Source: Mycoplasma sp. Bg1 (GTDB lineage Bacteria > Bacillota_I > Bacilli_A > Mycoplasmatales > Hepatoplasmataceae). From it: 64,000 nucleotides of DNA. The notes below the pieces were generated by a model that was given only the letters and a program-made list of their open reading frames with translations, had not been told where the DNA came from and ran no database searches. This document shows positions 63,358-64,000 of the stretch, in pieces (the first letter of the stretch is position 1; every line of letters begins with the position of its first letter). A program made the translations under genes and the position numbers. The DNA lies in NCBI GenBank assembly GCA_001641205.1, contig LSMX01000003.1:1-64000 (forward strand), read 5' to 3'.

Positions 63358-64000
63358 ATGGAAAATTATAATATAAATAATTCCTGCGATACAAAGAATG
63401 TAGGAAAAAAACCAGAAACAAATCAATTAAGACAATTTATTATTGCAATATGTATTTTACTTGTTTTAATAATATGTGTTATTCTTCAATTTGTTACTAA
63501 TCAATATGGTTTTATAGTTGAAGATGGTACTGCAACTAAAGTAATTGGCGAAAAAGGAACAGAGCATGGCCAAAAAGATGCGATAGAGATGAGTCTTTAT
63601 ATGATTGAAGGTTTTATCTTTGGATATGTTTTATCAAGAGCATTTTTTGGATTTACTGGAGCTTTTACTAAACCAGTACAAAGTCATGATTTTAGTACTT
63701 CAAAAGCTGTTTTAATTTTACTTTTAGTTTCAACTTTTGCAATTACATTTACTCAATTTGGAATAAATAGCGCAACTAATGGGGAACCCTTTATGAATCC
63801 AGCTTATGATGGAGAAGGTCTTCATGGATATGATAATTCACTTACTTATGGTAATGCAATTTCATTTTCACTAATTTTAGGAGGACTTCTTTTTGGAGTA
63901 GGAATGACCTATGCAACTGGATGTGCTTCTGGAGTTTTAAGTGATGCTGGAGAAGGAAATGCAAGATCATTTATTGCAATTTTAGGATTTATGATTGGTG
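63358..64000 (+). CDS. YeeE/YedE family transporter, second copy (runs off the window)
   Basis: The 214 codons present are closely related to the gene at 61436: NNSCDTK.VGKKPETNQLRQFIIA is shared at the start, as are SLYMIEGF, AFFGFTGAFTKP, HDFSTSKAVL, and GMTYATGCASGVLSDAGEGNAR. The first external loop is longer (an added ~12 residues with GEKGTEHGQKDAI). The first conserved Cys is kept; the second half lies beyond the window. The transporter copy is intact while its partner reductase has decayed, so it is presumably still used, from its own promoter copy. Confidence 0.9.
   Translation, partial: MENYNINNSCDTKNVGKKPETNQLRQFIIAICILLVLIICVILQFVTNQYGFIVEDGTATKVIGEKGTEHGQKDAIEMSLYMIEGFIFGYVLSRAFFGFTGAFTKPVQSHDFSTSKAVLILLLVSTFAITFTQFGINSATNGEPFMNPAYDGEGLHGYDNSLTYGNAISFSLILGGLLFGVGMTYATGCASGVLSDAGEGNARSFIAILGFMIG

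Noticed and set aside
1..64000. CRISPR arrays, tRNA genes, insertion sequences or prophage genes
   Set aside because: Reading intergenic regions on both strands showed no regularly spaced repeats, no cloverleaf-type gene with a TTC-loop motif, and no transposase or integrase; very AT-rich repeats are explained by composition or by the duplications listed.

Overview
The window comes from a very AT-rich bacterium that reads UGA as tryptophan (genetic code 4). Dozens of recognisable proteins (AlaS, DnaG, RpoD, GatB, PTS permeases) stay open only if TGA is Trp, usually at conserved Trp positions. This, with small gene spacing, fermentative metabolism (Nox, AckA, Pta, PDH, PTS) and no envelope genes, places it in the Mollicutes. 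Genus is not decidable from the sequence alone; a gut-associated relative such as Candidatus Hepatoplasma is only a guess.

Layout. 1-440: end of an rRNA operon (23S 3' end, 5S, terminator). 750-3720: nitroreductase, NADH oxidase, thiamine pyrophosphokinase. 3752-12825: acetate kinase, Pta, PDH complex in the order E2-E3-E1, lipoate ligase, PnuC-like transporter; E1 alpha and beta are one 825-residue polypeptide. 12907-27957: gatCAB, mnmA with a membrane N-terminus, a HAD phosphatase, tmcAL, alaS, ruvX, two uridine-kinase-like genes, greA, and rplU-prp-rpmA. 27952-31781: a tandem duplication of nadE, a DUF192-like gene and yebC in which each copy lost different members. 31799-40229: the Firmicutes-type row ybeY-dgkA-cdd-era-recO-glyS-dnaG-rpoD-trmK.

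40340-54872 is a sugar-uptake island placed between trmK and nif3, genes normally adjacent. It has two near-identical GH1 phospho-beta-glucosidases under the same leader (an inverted repeat plus a run of 15 A), a lactose/cellobiose-type PTS in three proteins, three unknown genes, and an mng-like set (GH38 alpha-mannosidase, EIIBC, EIIA, ROK kinase). Both permeases carry large extracytoplasmic insertions and about 200-residue charged, probably coiled-coil C-termini. The row then resumes with nif3-DEAD helicase-nfo (54987-57700).

57747-64000: two unknown genes, then a sulfur module: CoA-disulfide reductase fused to rhodanese plus a YeeE/YedE transporter. This module was also duplicated. The second copy keeps the promoter and transporter but only remnants of the reductase, and runs off the end of the window.

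Together the genes take up phosphorylated glycosides, ferment pyruvate to acetate with ATP gain, reoxidise NADH with oxygen, and handle low-molecular-weight thiols and sulfur. No mobile element, CRISPR array or tRNA gene was seen. The most unusual items are the fused E1, the two duplications with complementary decay, the tailed PTS permeases, and a C-terminal domain shared by ribosomal protein L21 and a membrane protein.
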